A DNA stretch of 64,000 nucleotides from Trissonchulus latispiculum (taxonomy: Eukaryota > Nematoda > Enoplea > Enoplida > Ironidae). The position numbers were made by a program, and so were the translations under genes. Each line of letters begins with the position of its first letter. Positions within the stretch are counted from its first letter, which is position 1. Below the pieces are notes generated by a model that was not told where the DNA came from, did not search any database, and worked only from the letters and a program-made list of their open reading frames with translations. The stretch covers positions 41,569-105,568 of the forward strand of contig JASAND010012963.1 in the NCBI GenBank assembly GCA_030248195.1, given 5' to 3'. Positions 53,940-64,000 of the stretch are shown in pieces.

Positions 53940-55380
53940 TACTCAACACAACTTGAGGTTATCGCGATCCTTGTCCAAAGCAGCCTGGAAAGCTTCAGCG
54001 ACCTGGTCCGGCCAATTTGGAAAAGCTGCCTCCGGACAATCATCAGCAATTTTCCCATCCAATTTTGACCGCGATTTGGCCAAAAATACACCCGATTTGC
54101 GAAGACATTCGAGCAGTTCAGGGTAAGCTCGCGCCATAGCACACAGGATGTCAAACACAACATGGGTTCTCACGTGCGATCAGTTTTTGTCCTTCCACAA
54201 GAACATAATCTAATGAATCCGGCCGGAACCATTTCTTGGATGATACTTGGTCGCCGTCATCAAAAACAACGGACAACCCTGAGACGCGAAATATCGAGCC
54301 GGCCCAAACAAGCCAGAGATTATCAGTTTTTCGATCTTTAAAGGATAGTTCAGAGATCTGATATTTCTTACAGAACACTTGCAACAAATGGGATTGACCG
54401 GAATTAGCATCCGGAGGCGGTACATATTTGAAGGTTTTCCGCCATTGCCAAAGAAAAGTTAGACCTGCGTATACCGCCTCATTTCCTCCTATTCATAGCC
54501 TGTTGGCTCCGGAGCGCATCCAGCTCATCATCCGCAACCAGAGCCAGACGGCTTTTTAAATAATTTTGGAGCTTGACAAATACCGAGCTCCAGCAAAAAT
54601 TTCTCCCAAAATTGTGCAGTAGCTGCCACGTATGGATTAGTGGTATGCGGCATAATTTGGGCCAGAAGGGCGAGCTACTTGCCAGTAAAGGTCATTGGAT
54701 TTGACTGAATCAAATTCCAGACGGAAGATAGGAAATATTTCGGATAAGGGGCCCGCATAAAGGAGAGCGCCTAGACGGATGTCTGCCGGATAAACCCCCA
54801 GCTGACCAGAAGCCCAGTAAACATCAGAAAGGAAAGCAACCCGCCGATCCGATGGATTCGGTGCCAAATACTTCTCATTAGGAGGATGCCATGAACAATA
54901 CAAGTAGTAAGCCAAGCTAACTGTTCAGAAAGTCGGATTGGCCCAACAGGTGGTAACTGAAAAATCAGAATATTAATATTCAAATCCGAAGATGGAATAC
55001 GAGGGGCTTTCCGGGAATCCGAAGAATAGTCGGATCCACGTCCACCCGGGCTGCTGTGGTTACTGGGCGACTGCGTTGAGAAGAAGCGGGCACCATTGCC
55101 GTTACGTTTGTGACCACTGGTAGAGACTACAGACAAAGTTCCGACCACTATTCCGACGAGCCATTTTTCGCACCACCACTTGCATTTTGGCGGACTACCA
55201 AGAACTGTGTCTCTGACATATATTATTGTCCACCCTAAACTTGTATACCTTGATATGTTGGCTAACTTTGAGCAACAAAGTAGCTCCTCCGACGATATCG
55301 TGTTGACCCGTGTGTAGGTCCCCCATTAACCATGGCTCAGCTCGCGAAGTGCGATCATCCAACAAAGCAGAACAGAGCAA
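53940..55380 (-). pseudogene. Broken open frames in the DOMON gene intron, probable transposon protein
   Basis: On the minus strand successive frames carry protein-like sequence: DIVGGATLLLKVSQHIKVYK (about 55310-55210), SDLNINILIFQLPPVGPIRL (about 54990), APNPSDRRVAFLSDVYWASG (about 54860-54800), FKDRKTDNLWLVWAGSIFRV (about 54340-54270) and FDILCAMARAYPELLECLRK (about 54155-54095). At least three frame changes break it. The family is not recognised. Position in an intron on the opposite strand suggests an inserted element. Confidence 0.4.
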
Positions 55381-55449
55381 ATTTAAAAAACGAATCTTTC
55401 TGAGTTTGCTGTTTAGCTCTGAAACGCTTCATTGGGCAGATAATTGAGA

Positions 55450-56110
55450 CCGTTACCGCAATTTCGGGGAGGAATGGTTTACCTCCTGTATAATGAACAA
55501 ATGCACTTCGAAATCGTTATTGTTCATACTCGGCAGTGTATATATGTTGTGTATATAATTGTGTCCCTTAGGAGTATGCTTAATTAAGTGAATGAATAAA
55601 CATCGAGCCCAATAGGAGTTGTTGGCGCCCATATAAACCACTTTGTCAAATGACGTTCTAAATTGACCCAACTATAAAATAGCAAAAGAAAATAATTGCC
55701 GTGAACAGCCAAATACACAAAACACAAAAGTTATCAGCGAAAGCTGGATAGGATTGGATAGAAATTGGATAAGGCCGTCCGACTGCAATAAACCTAAGCT
55801 CGCAAGTCCTTTGTCACATCTGACCTCTTTCCAGTTCAAAACGCACTCCCATAAATCGTAAACTAACAAATTAGCTAGCTCTCTAAGTTTGCTTTTCCAT
55901 TTGACATGAAAGTTCAAGTGGAAATATAAATGTTTCGACGAAACATTTCCTCCTAAATTTCGTAATGAATAGAATAGAATAGGTAAGAATAGAATTGTGC
56001 CAACTAATATAGTTCCACACTATCAAACTTCGGAACTCCTTCCATTTATTGTTTTTCATTGCAATATCCAATCACTAATTTTGACTGAACCTGGAAATAA
56101 CGTTTTTCAG
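55450..56110. other. Intron 1 of the DOMON gene, remainder
   Basis: AT-rich DNA without a supported gene, ending in AACGTTTTTCAG. Confidence 0.5.
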
Positions 56111-56257
56111 GATCGCCATGGATTGATAAATGGATTTCCGATTGCTGATGGGACAAACAATTATGAGCTGATATCAGCAGCACAAAACGATACTCATACG
56201 ATAGCTCAGTTTAAGCGGCCTCTGTCAACCTGTGATCCGGAGGACTGGACAATAAAT
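56111..56257 (+). CDS. DBH/MOXD1-like monooxygenase, second coding exon
   Basis: Forty-nine codons in phase 0 continue DOMON: DRHGLINGFPIADGTNNYEL..., HTIAQFKRPLSTCDPEDWTI. The TCDPxD and KFxR-type motifs are conserved in DBH-like DOMON domains. The acceptor is TTTTTCAG/GAT and the donor AAT/GTAAGC. Confidence 0.9.
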
Positions 56258-56846
56258 GTAAGCAGAGTACAAAAGTTTTCAGTTGAATTGAAGTTGAACA
56301 AATTTGTCGTCCGCAGAAACGCTTGAGTTGTGTCGGTAGGAGGACAGCATAGGCCCAATTGCTGTGTTAAAACAGTATTATTCTACATTCCATATATCAC
56401 ATATTTCGTCATCACATCGAACATGTCGTCTGGACTCGGTTTCGGTCTGCTTTCGGCTTAAAAGTTGTTTTTTTTCACTAAAGGCTCGTGCCAAGTTATG
56501 GTACTGTCAAGGACAATGTTTTAAAACCAGGAAGAGACATCAACGACTAGAATATAGATAATTCGTTTTTGCCAACTTTACGGTGCCAATTCTATATATG
56601 GCATGCAACAATTTCAGCTTTCGCTCTATGGAGTTTAATACAGTCAGCCTGCAACAAAACAGCAGTTAACAAGATCAATTTTTCACGCAATAAATGTTTC
56701 AGGGCAACTTGTGTAGTTTAATTTACAAGTAAGCCCATAAAGCTTTATAAAAAATACGAAAAAGACTCCCTTCAAGATAAAAGAAAAAGGTTAAAATCAG
56801 TAAATAAGTTTTCTCTGATAACTTTAGTTTGTTATCTATTGTTTAG
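56258..56846. other. Intron 2 of the DOMON gene
   Basis: 589 bp with consensus GTAAGC and TTGTTTAG ends; no other feature seen. Confidence 0.75.
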
Positions 56847-57026
56847 AATGACACTGTGCGATTGATTTGGGCAATGGGCCTAACTGACGCTGATTCAGAA
56901 GACTCTTTCAGTCGTCATGAAGCTAACAACAGAGGCGTTAAAAGTGTGATGTTTCTGGTAGACAAAGGCGTTGACAGTGTGCCACTGCCTGCTGATGCTA
57001 GGATACTAGATTTACTGGCTACAAAT
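56847..57026 (+). CDS. DBH/MOXD1-like monooxygenase, third coding exon
   Basis: Sixty codons in phase 0: NDTVRLIWAMGLTDADSEDS..., GVKSVMFLVDKGVDSVPLPA..., ending LDLLATN at donor AAT/GTATTA. 'TVRLIWAxG' closes the DOMON domain and the rest is the linker before the first copper domain. The next exon is not found in the remaining 7 kb, which is filled with transposons, so the gene has a very long intron 3 or is truncated. Confidence 0.85.
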
Positions 57027-57083
57027 GTATTATATTTAGTTTATTTTAGTCACTGATTTTATTTATTTTATTTTATATGATAC

Positions 57084-57461
57084 CAAGAGTACATAATATA
57101 AAAGTGTGCCACTAGGCACACTCTATGTTATCAGGGCAAAAACTCTGCTCTGCTCGCTAACGGCCCAATCCCCTCCCCCGCAAATTAGACCCATCACTTC
57201 AAAGAATTTCGTGCGCTATGTTTGTGTTCTAAAGCTCGAAGCGGACACAAAATTCGTTAACATACTGCTTGTGTTTTCGAGCTTAAGCACATAAACATAG
57301 AGCGAGTGAGCGTACCCCCGTTTCGACTAGGTACTGATTTGCGGGGGGTCACTAGGGTCTGATTTGCGGGGGGGGGTGGGCCGTTAGCGAGCAGAGCATG
57401 GTTTTTGCTCTGATAAGAGAGAGCTTGCCTAGTGGCATACTCTTATTATTATGTACTCTTG
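57084..57461. mobile_element. 7-bp-class fold-back MITE, 378 bp, exact TSD
   Basis: Ends CAAGAGTACATAATATAAAAG and TTATTATTATGTACTCTTG; ATGATAC is duplicated at 57077-57083 and 57462-57468. It lies in intron 3 of the DOMON gene, 58 bp after the exon. Confidence 0.95.
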
Positions 57462-57468
57462 ATGATAC

Positions 57469-58128
57469 TAATTCGGAATCATTTGAATTTCTTCTAAACA
57501 AGAGTACATAACAGCCAAGTGTGACAACCGTTGCATCCTATTCCTCTGCCCATGTGAAGGATGATTTTTGCCGTATTTACACAACACACAAACGAACGCA
57601 CTAATGCGGGAAGATAAGATTGACGTTGTGCACGTGTAAGTTGTAGCACTGCCAGAAAGCTTCGCCTGTTAGTGAGTTCACAAATCTCTGTGAGCACAGC
57701 CAGCATTACTACAACTGGCTTGTGACAGGGCTTACTCTTGGATGAAGTGATCCACCACTATCTCTGTGAATCTGTCCTCTTCCCTTGGCGAAAGCTTCGG
57801 AAACGATCCATCGTATGGGAGGACTGCTTCGGAGAGTCGACTGTCACATCGTAGAAATCCGTTGTTATCCAAAAATAGCTTCACTTTACTTCTTTACTAG
57901 ATCATTGGAACGTGTCTTCGTTTCTATGCACTCAATGTTGGTACGATATGAAGCTTGTTGAGTCCTTTTTTCCCCAAGTCTTTTAGCTTCTGCAATCTCC
58001 TTGTAGTTCAGCGGACCTCTGTTAGTGGTTTCTTCATTTTAGAAATAGACCAAAATACCCAAGCCGTTGTTCCGAGCAGTTTCTTTTTCTGAAGAATGCT
58101 AAATTCTAATGCAACAATTAAACTGATA
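57469..58128. other. No gene seen
   Basis: No supported coding frame. It may include the degraded 3' portion of the minus-strand retroelement that follows. Confidence 0.4.
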
Positions 58129-59280
58129 TTAAGTTACACAGGCTATTTTTCCCGCTCCATCAGAACTACTTTCTTCATCATGACACTTTACTTGTTCTTG
58201 CTGCTTTGCTTCTATTGCCTCTAGTGTTCCCTGATTTGGCCGATCGTCTTCGCTTTGAATCAGCCACTTTGGTTCATGCCAACACAAAATTGAATCACCA
58301 AGATCCGATGCAGATTTCCCTCTCGTGGCAATATCTGCAGGATTTTCGTCAGCAGGTACATAGCGAAACTGTGCTTCTCGACTTTGGCCAATTTTGTACA
58401 AACACAGGCTGCATTGGTTTACCCATTATCCAATGAATTGCACACTCTGAATCACTCCAGCATACGATTCTGTTGATTCCAAGCCGTAGTTCTTTAACAA
58501 ATCTTGTTGCTCTTACTCCATTTAAAATTGCCAGCAATTCCTATCGCGGTAGTGCTACTTCTTTAATTGGAACAAGTCTACTCATGCAAAATAGAAGTGA
58601 AGATCGACTGGCTTTTGACTTTCTACATAACAAACAGAGAGACACCGGTTGCATACGCCTTAGACGATGAGTTGCAAAAACAGCAAAGTTTTATGGTTTC
58701 GACATCGGTGACATCAATCAGCCGTTTAAGCCGCATCTTTGGAATCTCTTCGATGTCCGTGACTCAGATCGTCCATTCTTTCACGTAGGATGATGGAAGT
58801 AGCTCATCCCAGTCGTACTTTGCCTTCCAAATTTGCTGCATCAGCATCTTTGCACGAATGACAACAGGGGAAAAGAAACCAAACGGATTATAAACACAAG
58901 CAGCTTCTTGTGTAATCTTCCTCTTGGTAACAGGCTCATATTCAATGGACTTGGAGTTTTTTCCAGAAAACATCTTTATCTGAGCCCGACGAAAGAGGGG
59001 GTGGTTGTGCGGTGGTTGTGGTGAAGGATTGGTTGGAAAAAGTTGGTTTGTTGTCCATCATGAAGGAGGTGGTTGGTGGAACACCTGACCAGGGAGGTTG
59101 CGTTCTGTGAGTGTAAGGTGTGTTAGGAGTGGGAGCTTCTTTGTAGTACTAGAGTCCATCGGCTAGAGTATTTTTGAAACCGAAGATATTATCCACATAC
59201 ACATCTTCAGAGAAGGCAGTTCCACGATCCTTTATATGTGGAGGCAGCAAATTCTGCTTACTGGCACCGGAATAATTTTT
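58129..59280 (-). pseudogene. BEL/Pao retrotransposon pol fragment (RT end, connection, RNase H)
   Basis: Reading leftward on the minus strand: VYVDNIFGF near 59200 (the RT catalytic box, with Asn where the second Asp is usual), then VTKRKITQEAACVYNPFGFF and IWKAKYDWDELLP (the Pao connection region, 58960-58770), then CWSDSECAIHWIMGKP (RNase H, about 58450) and FRYVPADENPADIATRG (about 58350). These are hallmarks of BEL/Pao pol, known only from animals. Frames are broken several times, and a GGTGGTTGTG-rich insert at about 58985-59150 splits it. The element is inactive. Confidence 0.85.
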
Positions 59281-59834
59281 AGGGATTTCGAGAATTCTAG
59301 AAGATGGGAATTTTGAAATTTACTTGGTAATTGTCTAATAGCTGCCAATTGATAATAACTAATCGGTTGTGATTGTGATGGAGTTAGTCGATAATTGTGG
59401 ATTCATGGTTTTGAGATTTAGCTAGTGAGTGTTTCGGGATTTTGCTTCTTGAGATTGGTATGGACTTAGCTACCTAAAATTTGAATCATCAGGCTGTATT
59501 GTTGAGTTTCTATGGATAACCTCTTGTATATATTTGTGAGGACTGTTTTTCTTTATGTGAGTATTTGAATTGCTTGAGTAGTTTCATGCGTTATCTGGGT
59601 TTCCCCCTGAGTGCTTTCTTGAAAGGAAAATTAAAGGAAAATCGTCAAAACGGAGCCTTGAGAAAAGCCCTAAAGTAATCAAAGTTGACCCCAAAGTTAC
59701 GTAAGCTCTTTTGACGTCAAACTGGGTCGGCTCTCTGACGAAAACAAAGAGAGCCGACGAAAACAGGCATACGGTAGGATCACGGTGATTGGATACTGAA
59801 AAAAGTAGAGCGCCCTCTGACGAGGTCGTGGCTG
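59281..59834. other. No gene seen; possible LTR or leader of the gag element
   Basis: GAGAGCCGACGAAAACA is partly duplicated as AGAGAGCCGACGAAAAC around 59730-59765, and GTGATTGGATA (59787) pairs with TATCCAATCAC (60104). No second LTR copy was found. Confidence 0.35.
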
Positions 59835-60260
59835 ATGTTCAGTTCGGGGAAAGACCTGAACTTCAGTTCTGGGGTTGGCAGTTGCGATAGTCGGTTGTGC
59901 GAATTTTTGACTCTACTTGCTATTACTGTACTGTGGTCGGCTGTTACGCCGGAGGCTGGGATTTTAGCCTATCACTCGGATTGTGGTCGCGAAGACCTTG
60001 GCTTTGTGAGAGCTGTTTGGATCGGATTTGCTACATTTGATCTCTTTTTGTGCACTGCCAACCCGGTTCTCTATTGTTTTTACTTCAACCACATTTGCTG
60101 TGATTATCCAATCACCGTGTCCAGATCTCTCGTGCTAGCGCCTGTTTGCAGTTCATCGGACGGATCCAATCTTCCACAAGCGGACGGTAAATTTCGTAAG
60201 TTAGCAACTGACCAGAAGTCATTTGAGAGTTTACTTGAGATCTTTTATGGAGGAACCTAA
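59835..60260 (+). CDS. Hypothetical ORF, 141 residues, hydrophobic stretches
   Basis: ATG with a complete frame. It has a hydrophobic segment (LCEFLTLLAITVLWSAV) and a second one (FATFDLFLCTANPVLYCFYF), then a hydrophilic tail. It could encode a two-pass membrane protein or be a leader region of the gag-type element downstream. No family recognised. Confidence 0.3.
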   Translation: MFSSGKDLNFSSGVGSCDSRLCEFLTLLAITVLWSAVTPEAGILAYHSDCGREDLGFVRAVWIGFATFDLFLCTANPVLYCFYFNHICCDYPITVSRSLVLAPVCSSSDGSNLPQADGKFRKLATDQKSFESLLEIFYGGT

Positions 60261-60917
60261 AAATAGGATTGCAATTGAGAGTCTCTATTCTGTTTGATTC
60301 CGTTCATGTATTACTTGTATCTTGAAGTCTACTAAAGGAAGAATGTACCCTGTATATTTCTGTCTGACTGATTCAATATATAATCTTTGTGCTGTGTCTC
60401 AACGGCGGAATAAGAGTGTATAGCTTTTGCGTTACGTATTTTGATAATTGTTACTGTTTGAAATATTAGCTTGCCCCATTAAAACCTTGTAAAACTTTAA
60501 CGACTAATTCTGATTAGGTCTTTAGTTAGATATTGAAATCCTTAGGTAAACTTGTAACTACGATTCAAACGGTATAAACTGACAATCGAACCCCTGGCAT
60601 TGCAATTAATTGTATTGTTGTGAGTTTGGGAGGCTTAAAGGAGTTAAACCAGTGCTATAGAATTCAGGGAACCAAGACTACTAGACCCCATTTTATTACA
60701 TGTGGAGCCCTCCTTTGGAGGATAAAATTAGGAGTTAACTTTCAGAATTTTGGAAGTTTTGCAACAAAAACGTTTGTTTTCCATAAAAATTCGAGGCTCC
60801 TATTTTTCCAAAAAAGAACTCGTAGAATTTTTTATAACGTGGGCCAAGTTTACATTAAACTGTTATACGTACGACTAATTTACTGATTAGCTAGTAACTG
60901 TGATAATTGAACGTAAT
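60261..60917. other. Untranslated or intergenic region before the gag ORF
   Basis: AT-rich; no gene supported. It may be the 5' leader of the gag-type element. Confidence 0.4.
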
Positions 60918-61877
60918 ATGCCTGAAACGACAGAAGCGGGAGCAGGACCTGCTGCCACACTGAAAGCTGCGCCAACTCCGATTTTGACACCTGAAACTAT
61001 TGCTTTGACGGAACTGACAAAAACTTTGGCTGAATTCAATGTGGTAGTTCGAGCACAGGGAGTCGCTACGGCGTTCAGCTCGATTCCAATCCACCATGGC
61101 CTCCCCTCAGAATCTTTTGAAGAACACGTTGAAAAATATGAGCGATTTTGCAAAGTTATGAATTTTGACGACTGGCAGAAAATCTACACATTTTCAAGTT
61201 CACTTCAAGGTCGGGCCTTGGAACTGTTTAGATCTGTACCTAAGACTAGTCGTGGGACATGGGAGGAAATGATTGCTGAGGCCACGAAAATTATGGTCCC
61301 ACCTCATATATCATTACATGCTTCATCTCTCCTGTTTCGTATTCAACAAGAAAAGGGTGAAACTGTTTCTGACTATGTAATGCGACTCAATAGGTATGCT
61401 AGGCTTAGCTTTAAAGAGGAAGATGAATTTTCAGATAAACAGCTAGAGGTGTTGAAGTTGCGATTGTTTCTGTTTGGGCTGCGAATGGAACTGAAAGAAA
61501 GAGTACCGCCAGGTTGTGCCACACTAGCAAAAGCAGTCAAAAGGGCCCAACAGGCCGAAGGGGAATACCCTGGTGAGGGATATCCGTCCTTTCTAGAGCC
61601 AAATTTTATGGGAAATTGTAAGGTTTCTGCCGCTCTTGCGGAAGCTGAAAAAACAGTTAGTGATTTGAAATATCGTTTTGCAAAGCTGGAAGCGAACACT
61701 TCTCGGAAATTGACGAATTCCGGTTGGGTAGCTGGCGCGCGCTACCTACCTCCTGGTATAGTCTGTTTTAATTGTAATAGACCTGGGCATGTGCGACGAG
61801 TGTCGACAGCCAGGTGGTGGTGCCTTCAGAGTCGAAAATTCACAGACGAATCGAGACTCTGCTCGAAATTCATATAG
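60918..61877 (+). CDS. Retrotransposon gag-like protein with zinc knuckle
   Basis: The start is the ATG at 60918 (MPETTEAGAGPAATL...). After a Pro/Ala-rich lead, residues about 60-190 fit the Retrotrans_gag capsid fold: ESFEEHVEKYERFCKVMNFDD, W...SSLQGRALELFRSVP, W at 'RGTWEEMIAEA', and FRIQQEKGETVSDYVMRLNR. A coiled-coil-like AEAEKTVSDLKYRFAKLE follows, then CFNCNRPGH, the first three ligands of a CCHC knuckle. The fourth ligand is not in this frame but in the overlapping one, so a small indel or a frameshift lies inside the knuckle. No protease or RT follows in this window. Confidence 0.8.
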   Translation: MPETTEAGAGPAATLKAAPTPILTPETIALTELTKTLAEFNVVVRAQGVATAFSSIPIHHGLPSESFEEHVEKYERFCKVMNFDDWQKIYTFSSSLQGRALELFRSVPKTSRGTWEEMIAEATKIMVPPHISLHASSLLFRIQQEKGETVSDYVMRLNRYARLSFKEEDEFSDKQLEVLKLRLFLFGLRMELKERVPPGCATLAKAVKRAQQAEGEYPGEGYPSFLEPNFMGNCKVSAALAEAEKTVSDLKYRFAKLEANTSRKLTNSGWVAGARYLPPGIVCFNCNRPGHVRRVSTARWWCLQSRKFTDESRLCSKFI

Positions 61878-62988
61878 GAACCGAACCTTTCAGGGAAATT
61901 CTGGGTGGCGGAACCGTGATAATTACGATCGCAACTGTAACGGTACTGGCAACCGGCCTCGCTATGAAGATAACCGAGATGGAATGAATAATAATTCATG
62001 GTATAGGGAAAATAGGGGTTATAGAGGCAGCCCCAATGACTGGTATGACCATGACCGGGGTTCAGACCTAATTGAGCACAGGTCGGACTTACCACTTGAA
62101 ATGAAGCGTAAATACGGGCCTAAGTTTGCTGTGTCTAGGTCACGTGTGCAAAACAGGTACTATGATAACCAACGGCATCAAAACGGTTCGGGTCCCTCTG
62201 CATATTCAGGAAGTGATCGAAGTGGACAGTATAGTCCCAGTCGTATGTCTTCACGCTGGCAGAAAAGACCCAATTCTGATTTTGCCAGCACTCACTCTGC
62301 TAGGTCTGCGAGAACAGTGTCACCCAACTGCACGCGGCATACCAAGCGAAGCCAAGCCTCCCCTCACTTCTCGCATAAAGTATTGATGTGCAGACAGCCA
62401 ACGATCAGTACCTGCCGACCGGATCACAGATTTGAGCTCCTTTTTCCACAGAAAAATGCCTTGGCCCTCAGCACAGTTGCGTCCACCGATAATGAAGAAC
62501 TGTTTATTCCGATTGCCAGTTCCGAGCACCTAAGTGATCGAGACTGTGATGAGCTTCAGGAATGTGGGGTTCCTGTTGCGTCTAGTACTGTGGGAATTCA
62601 GTGCGAAATTTATTTTGATGAAATCATTGAAAATTTGAACAAAAATGATATTAAAAGCGGATTGACAGTTTTTTCTCTGCTGTGTTTTCCTTTTCTATTT
62701 ATTTTTGCCGCTCTGACGTCTTTTCAGAAATTCAGAACGCCACTGGTTTGGATAATAATGGGGTTACTTTTGTCCGCAAACAATGCACAGACTGCATCTA
62801 ACTGCAGTTCATCCCCTTTCTTGGCTGATAAAATTGGACCTAGTCAGCATGAACTATCTAAAACTCGACCAGACCTGGAGCTGCTCTCGCGAAGTCCACT
62901 ATTTTCGGGATCGAAAACCAAATCAAAGAAACCGTTTGCTGGATCGCGACGTTCTATCAGATCTGATGAACTCGCACCTAATCTGTAG
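61789..62988 (+). CDS. Overlapping second ORF, basic Arg/Asn/Tyr-rich with transmembrane segments
   Basis: This frame overlaps the gag ORF at the zinc knuckle. It runs 399 codons through an Arg/Asn/Gly/Tyr-rich region (like an RNA-binding nucleocapsid tail), a Ser/Arg stretch, then two hydrophobic segments (SLLCFPFLFIFAALTSF and PLVWIIMGLLLSANNAQ) and a basic tail ending RSDELAPNL. It has no protease DTG motif or RT motif that I can see. Continuous with gag it would make a gag-plus-membrane-tail protein, an unusual layout. It may be a truncated element, a host-exapted gag, or a fusion with unrelated DNA. Confidence 0.55.
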   Translation: MCDECRQPGGGAFRVENSQTNRDSARNSYRNRTFQGNSGWRNRDNYDRNCNGTGNRPRYEDNRDGMNNNSWYRENRGYRGSPNDWYDHDRGSDLIEHRSDLPLEMKRKYGPKFAVSRSRVQNRYYDNQRHQNGSGPSAYSGSDRSGQYSPSRMSSRWQKRPNSDFASTHSARSARTVSPNCTRHTKRSQASPHFSHKVLMCRQPTISTCRPDHRFELLFPQKNALALSTVASTDNEELFIPIASSEHLSDRDCDELQECGVPVASSTVGIQCEIYFDEIIENLNKNDIKSGLTVFSLLCFPFLFIFAALTSFQKFRTPLVWIIMGLLLSANNAQTASNCSSSPFLADKIGPSQHELSKTRPDLELLSRSPLFSGSKTKSKKPFAGSRRSIRSDELAPNL

Positions 62989-63231
62989 TATCTAGGTATA
63001 GACAAGCCAAGTAATCTGTAATATAGTAATAATTGTAATCTTTGTACTATATGGGGTTACATTTCGTGTAGCATTTAACATTCATGTACAGAAGTTGTAG
63101 TTTTAAGTTGTTTTGAAGTGATTGGTCTACATGACTGAAGACGTTCTTTCTCTGATTTGATGTGGGTTCGTTTTTTAGCATTGAAACTTTGATTATAAAC
63201 ATCTGTACCAAAATTACAGACTGTCGCCCGT
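62989..63231. other. 3' region of the gag-type element
   Basis: AT-rich; no LTR match to upstream DNA was seen. No AATAAA signal stands out. Confidence 0.35.
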
Positions 63232-63992
63232 TTGCACCAACATAAAGATTATCTCTAGCTTAAGCTAGAGATAATCTTCAAGTTCAAGATTGAATTAGCT
63301 GTAGCTTATCTCTAAGTCTGAGTTAGAGATTATCTGCTGCACCAACCAAAATTAGCTCGAGATTATCAGATCTACAGCTTAAGCTCGAGATTATCTCGAG
63401 TTAAGGATTAACCAATCAAATTCTGTTTTCATGTCATGTGATGAACAGTTTCACCAATCATGATAAAACTTTTCGGTTGTTTTAAAACGTGACAATTTCA
63501 AATTTGAAGGTATCTGTCGACTACAAAATGACATTAAATTGGGTGGCATCCGCCAGGAATATATTGGGTTTGATCATTTTATTCAGTTTTAGCATTTTAA
63601 ATAGGGATTTTTTGGAAAATCAAACACAAAGATATTTGATTAATGTAAAAACATATTTTTTGTACTGTTTAATTTACCATTGTATAAGTATCTTTGTCAA
63701 CTGTGCTTATGATGTTTATAAAATGTTCAAAACTTGTTGTCAAAATAGAACAAAATGCTCATGGACAATCAAATCAAACAATCAAATTCAGGCATCTCTA
63801 ATGGAAACCTCGAGATTATCCTGAATTAATCCTACTCGGGGGTAGGATTGAAATTTCAGTGGTTGGAGATTATCTCGAGCTCACGACTATCTCTAACTTT
63901 AGTTGGTGCAATGCTCGCTGAAGATAATCTTCAGCTAATCTCGAGTTAATCTCGAGATAATCTCAAGCTAAGGATTATCTGTTTTGGTGCAA
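63232..63992. mobile_element. Inverted-repeat MITE with GATTATCTC/GAGATAATC arrays
   Basis: Ends TTGCACCAACATAAAGATTA and GGATTATCTGTTTTGGTGCAA are imperfect inverted repeats, and a second TTGGTGCA pair lies inside (63352 inverted, 63904). About 18 copies of GATTATCT or AGATAATC sit in the subterminal 180 bp on each side, often joined to CTCGAG. The central 360 bp is AT-rich; a 111-codon frame there is not convincing. TTGCACCAAC-type ends recall PIF/Harbinger MITEs, but I could not define the target duplication. Confidence 0.75.
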
Positions 63993-64000
63993 TCCAGTGT

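Overview
The window is eukaryotic, and I read it as genomic DNA of an invertebrate animal. Genes are split by spliceosomal introns. A DBH/MOXD1-like DOMON gene and a beta-catenin-like N-terminal exon point to a metazoan, as does a BEL/Pao retroelement. tRNA-derived SINE sequence and very dense nested DNA transposons fit the same picture. I cannot name the species. There are no operons, CRISPR arrays, rRNA genes or bacterial genes.

Layout. From 1 to 15 kb is almost entirely nested non-autonomous transposons, with one beta-catenin-like exon (minus strand, 6326-6607), a tandem satellite (8.57-10.8 kb) and a fragment of a Penelope-like reverse transcriptase (13.4-14.1 kb). From 16,481 to 45,252 is a 28,772 bp block with matching 44 bp inverted ends and a TAA at each junction. 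A near-identical copy of its flanking DNA at 49.2-52.5 kb lacks the block and keeps a single TAA, so it looks like an empty site. Inside the block are many smaller elements, two satellites and several coding-like exons with good splice sites. From 45.3 to 52.5 kb are the two duplicated flanks, a SINE in each copy, a Gly-rich acidic C-terminal exon on the minus strand and a short first exon with CCAAT and TATA boxes. From 53.3 to 57.0 kb are the first three coding exons of a DOMON-domain (DBH/MOXD1-like) gene, all joined in phase 0. From 57 to 64 kb are a 7-bp-TSD MITE, a decayed BEL/Pao pol, a gag-type ORF followed by an overlapping second ORF, and a large inverted-repeat MITE.

The repeats have a clear logic. 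At least four terminal classes can be defined by exact target-site duplications: 5 bp (ends CTGG/CAGG), 7 bp (ends CAAGAGT), 8 bp (hAT-like) and TTAA. Elements of the 5-bp and 8-bp classes share the same interior design: G-runs at one end, C-runs at the other, and a short GC hairpin (stem sequence variable, loop usually 3 nt) set in A/T tracts. That shared, covarying hairpin and the giant block with its empty site are the two most unusual observations. Most open frames in the G/C-run elements are composition artefacts and are not annotated as genes.
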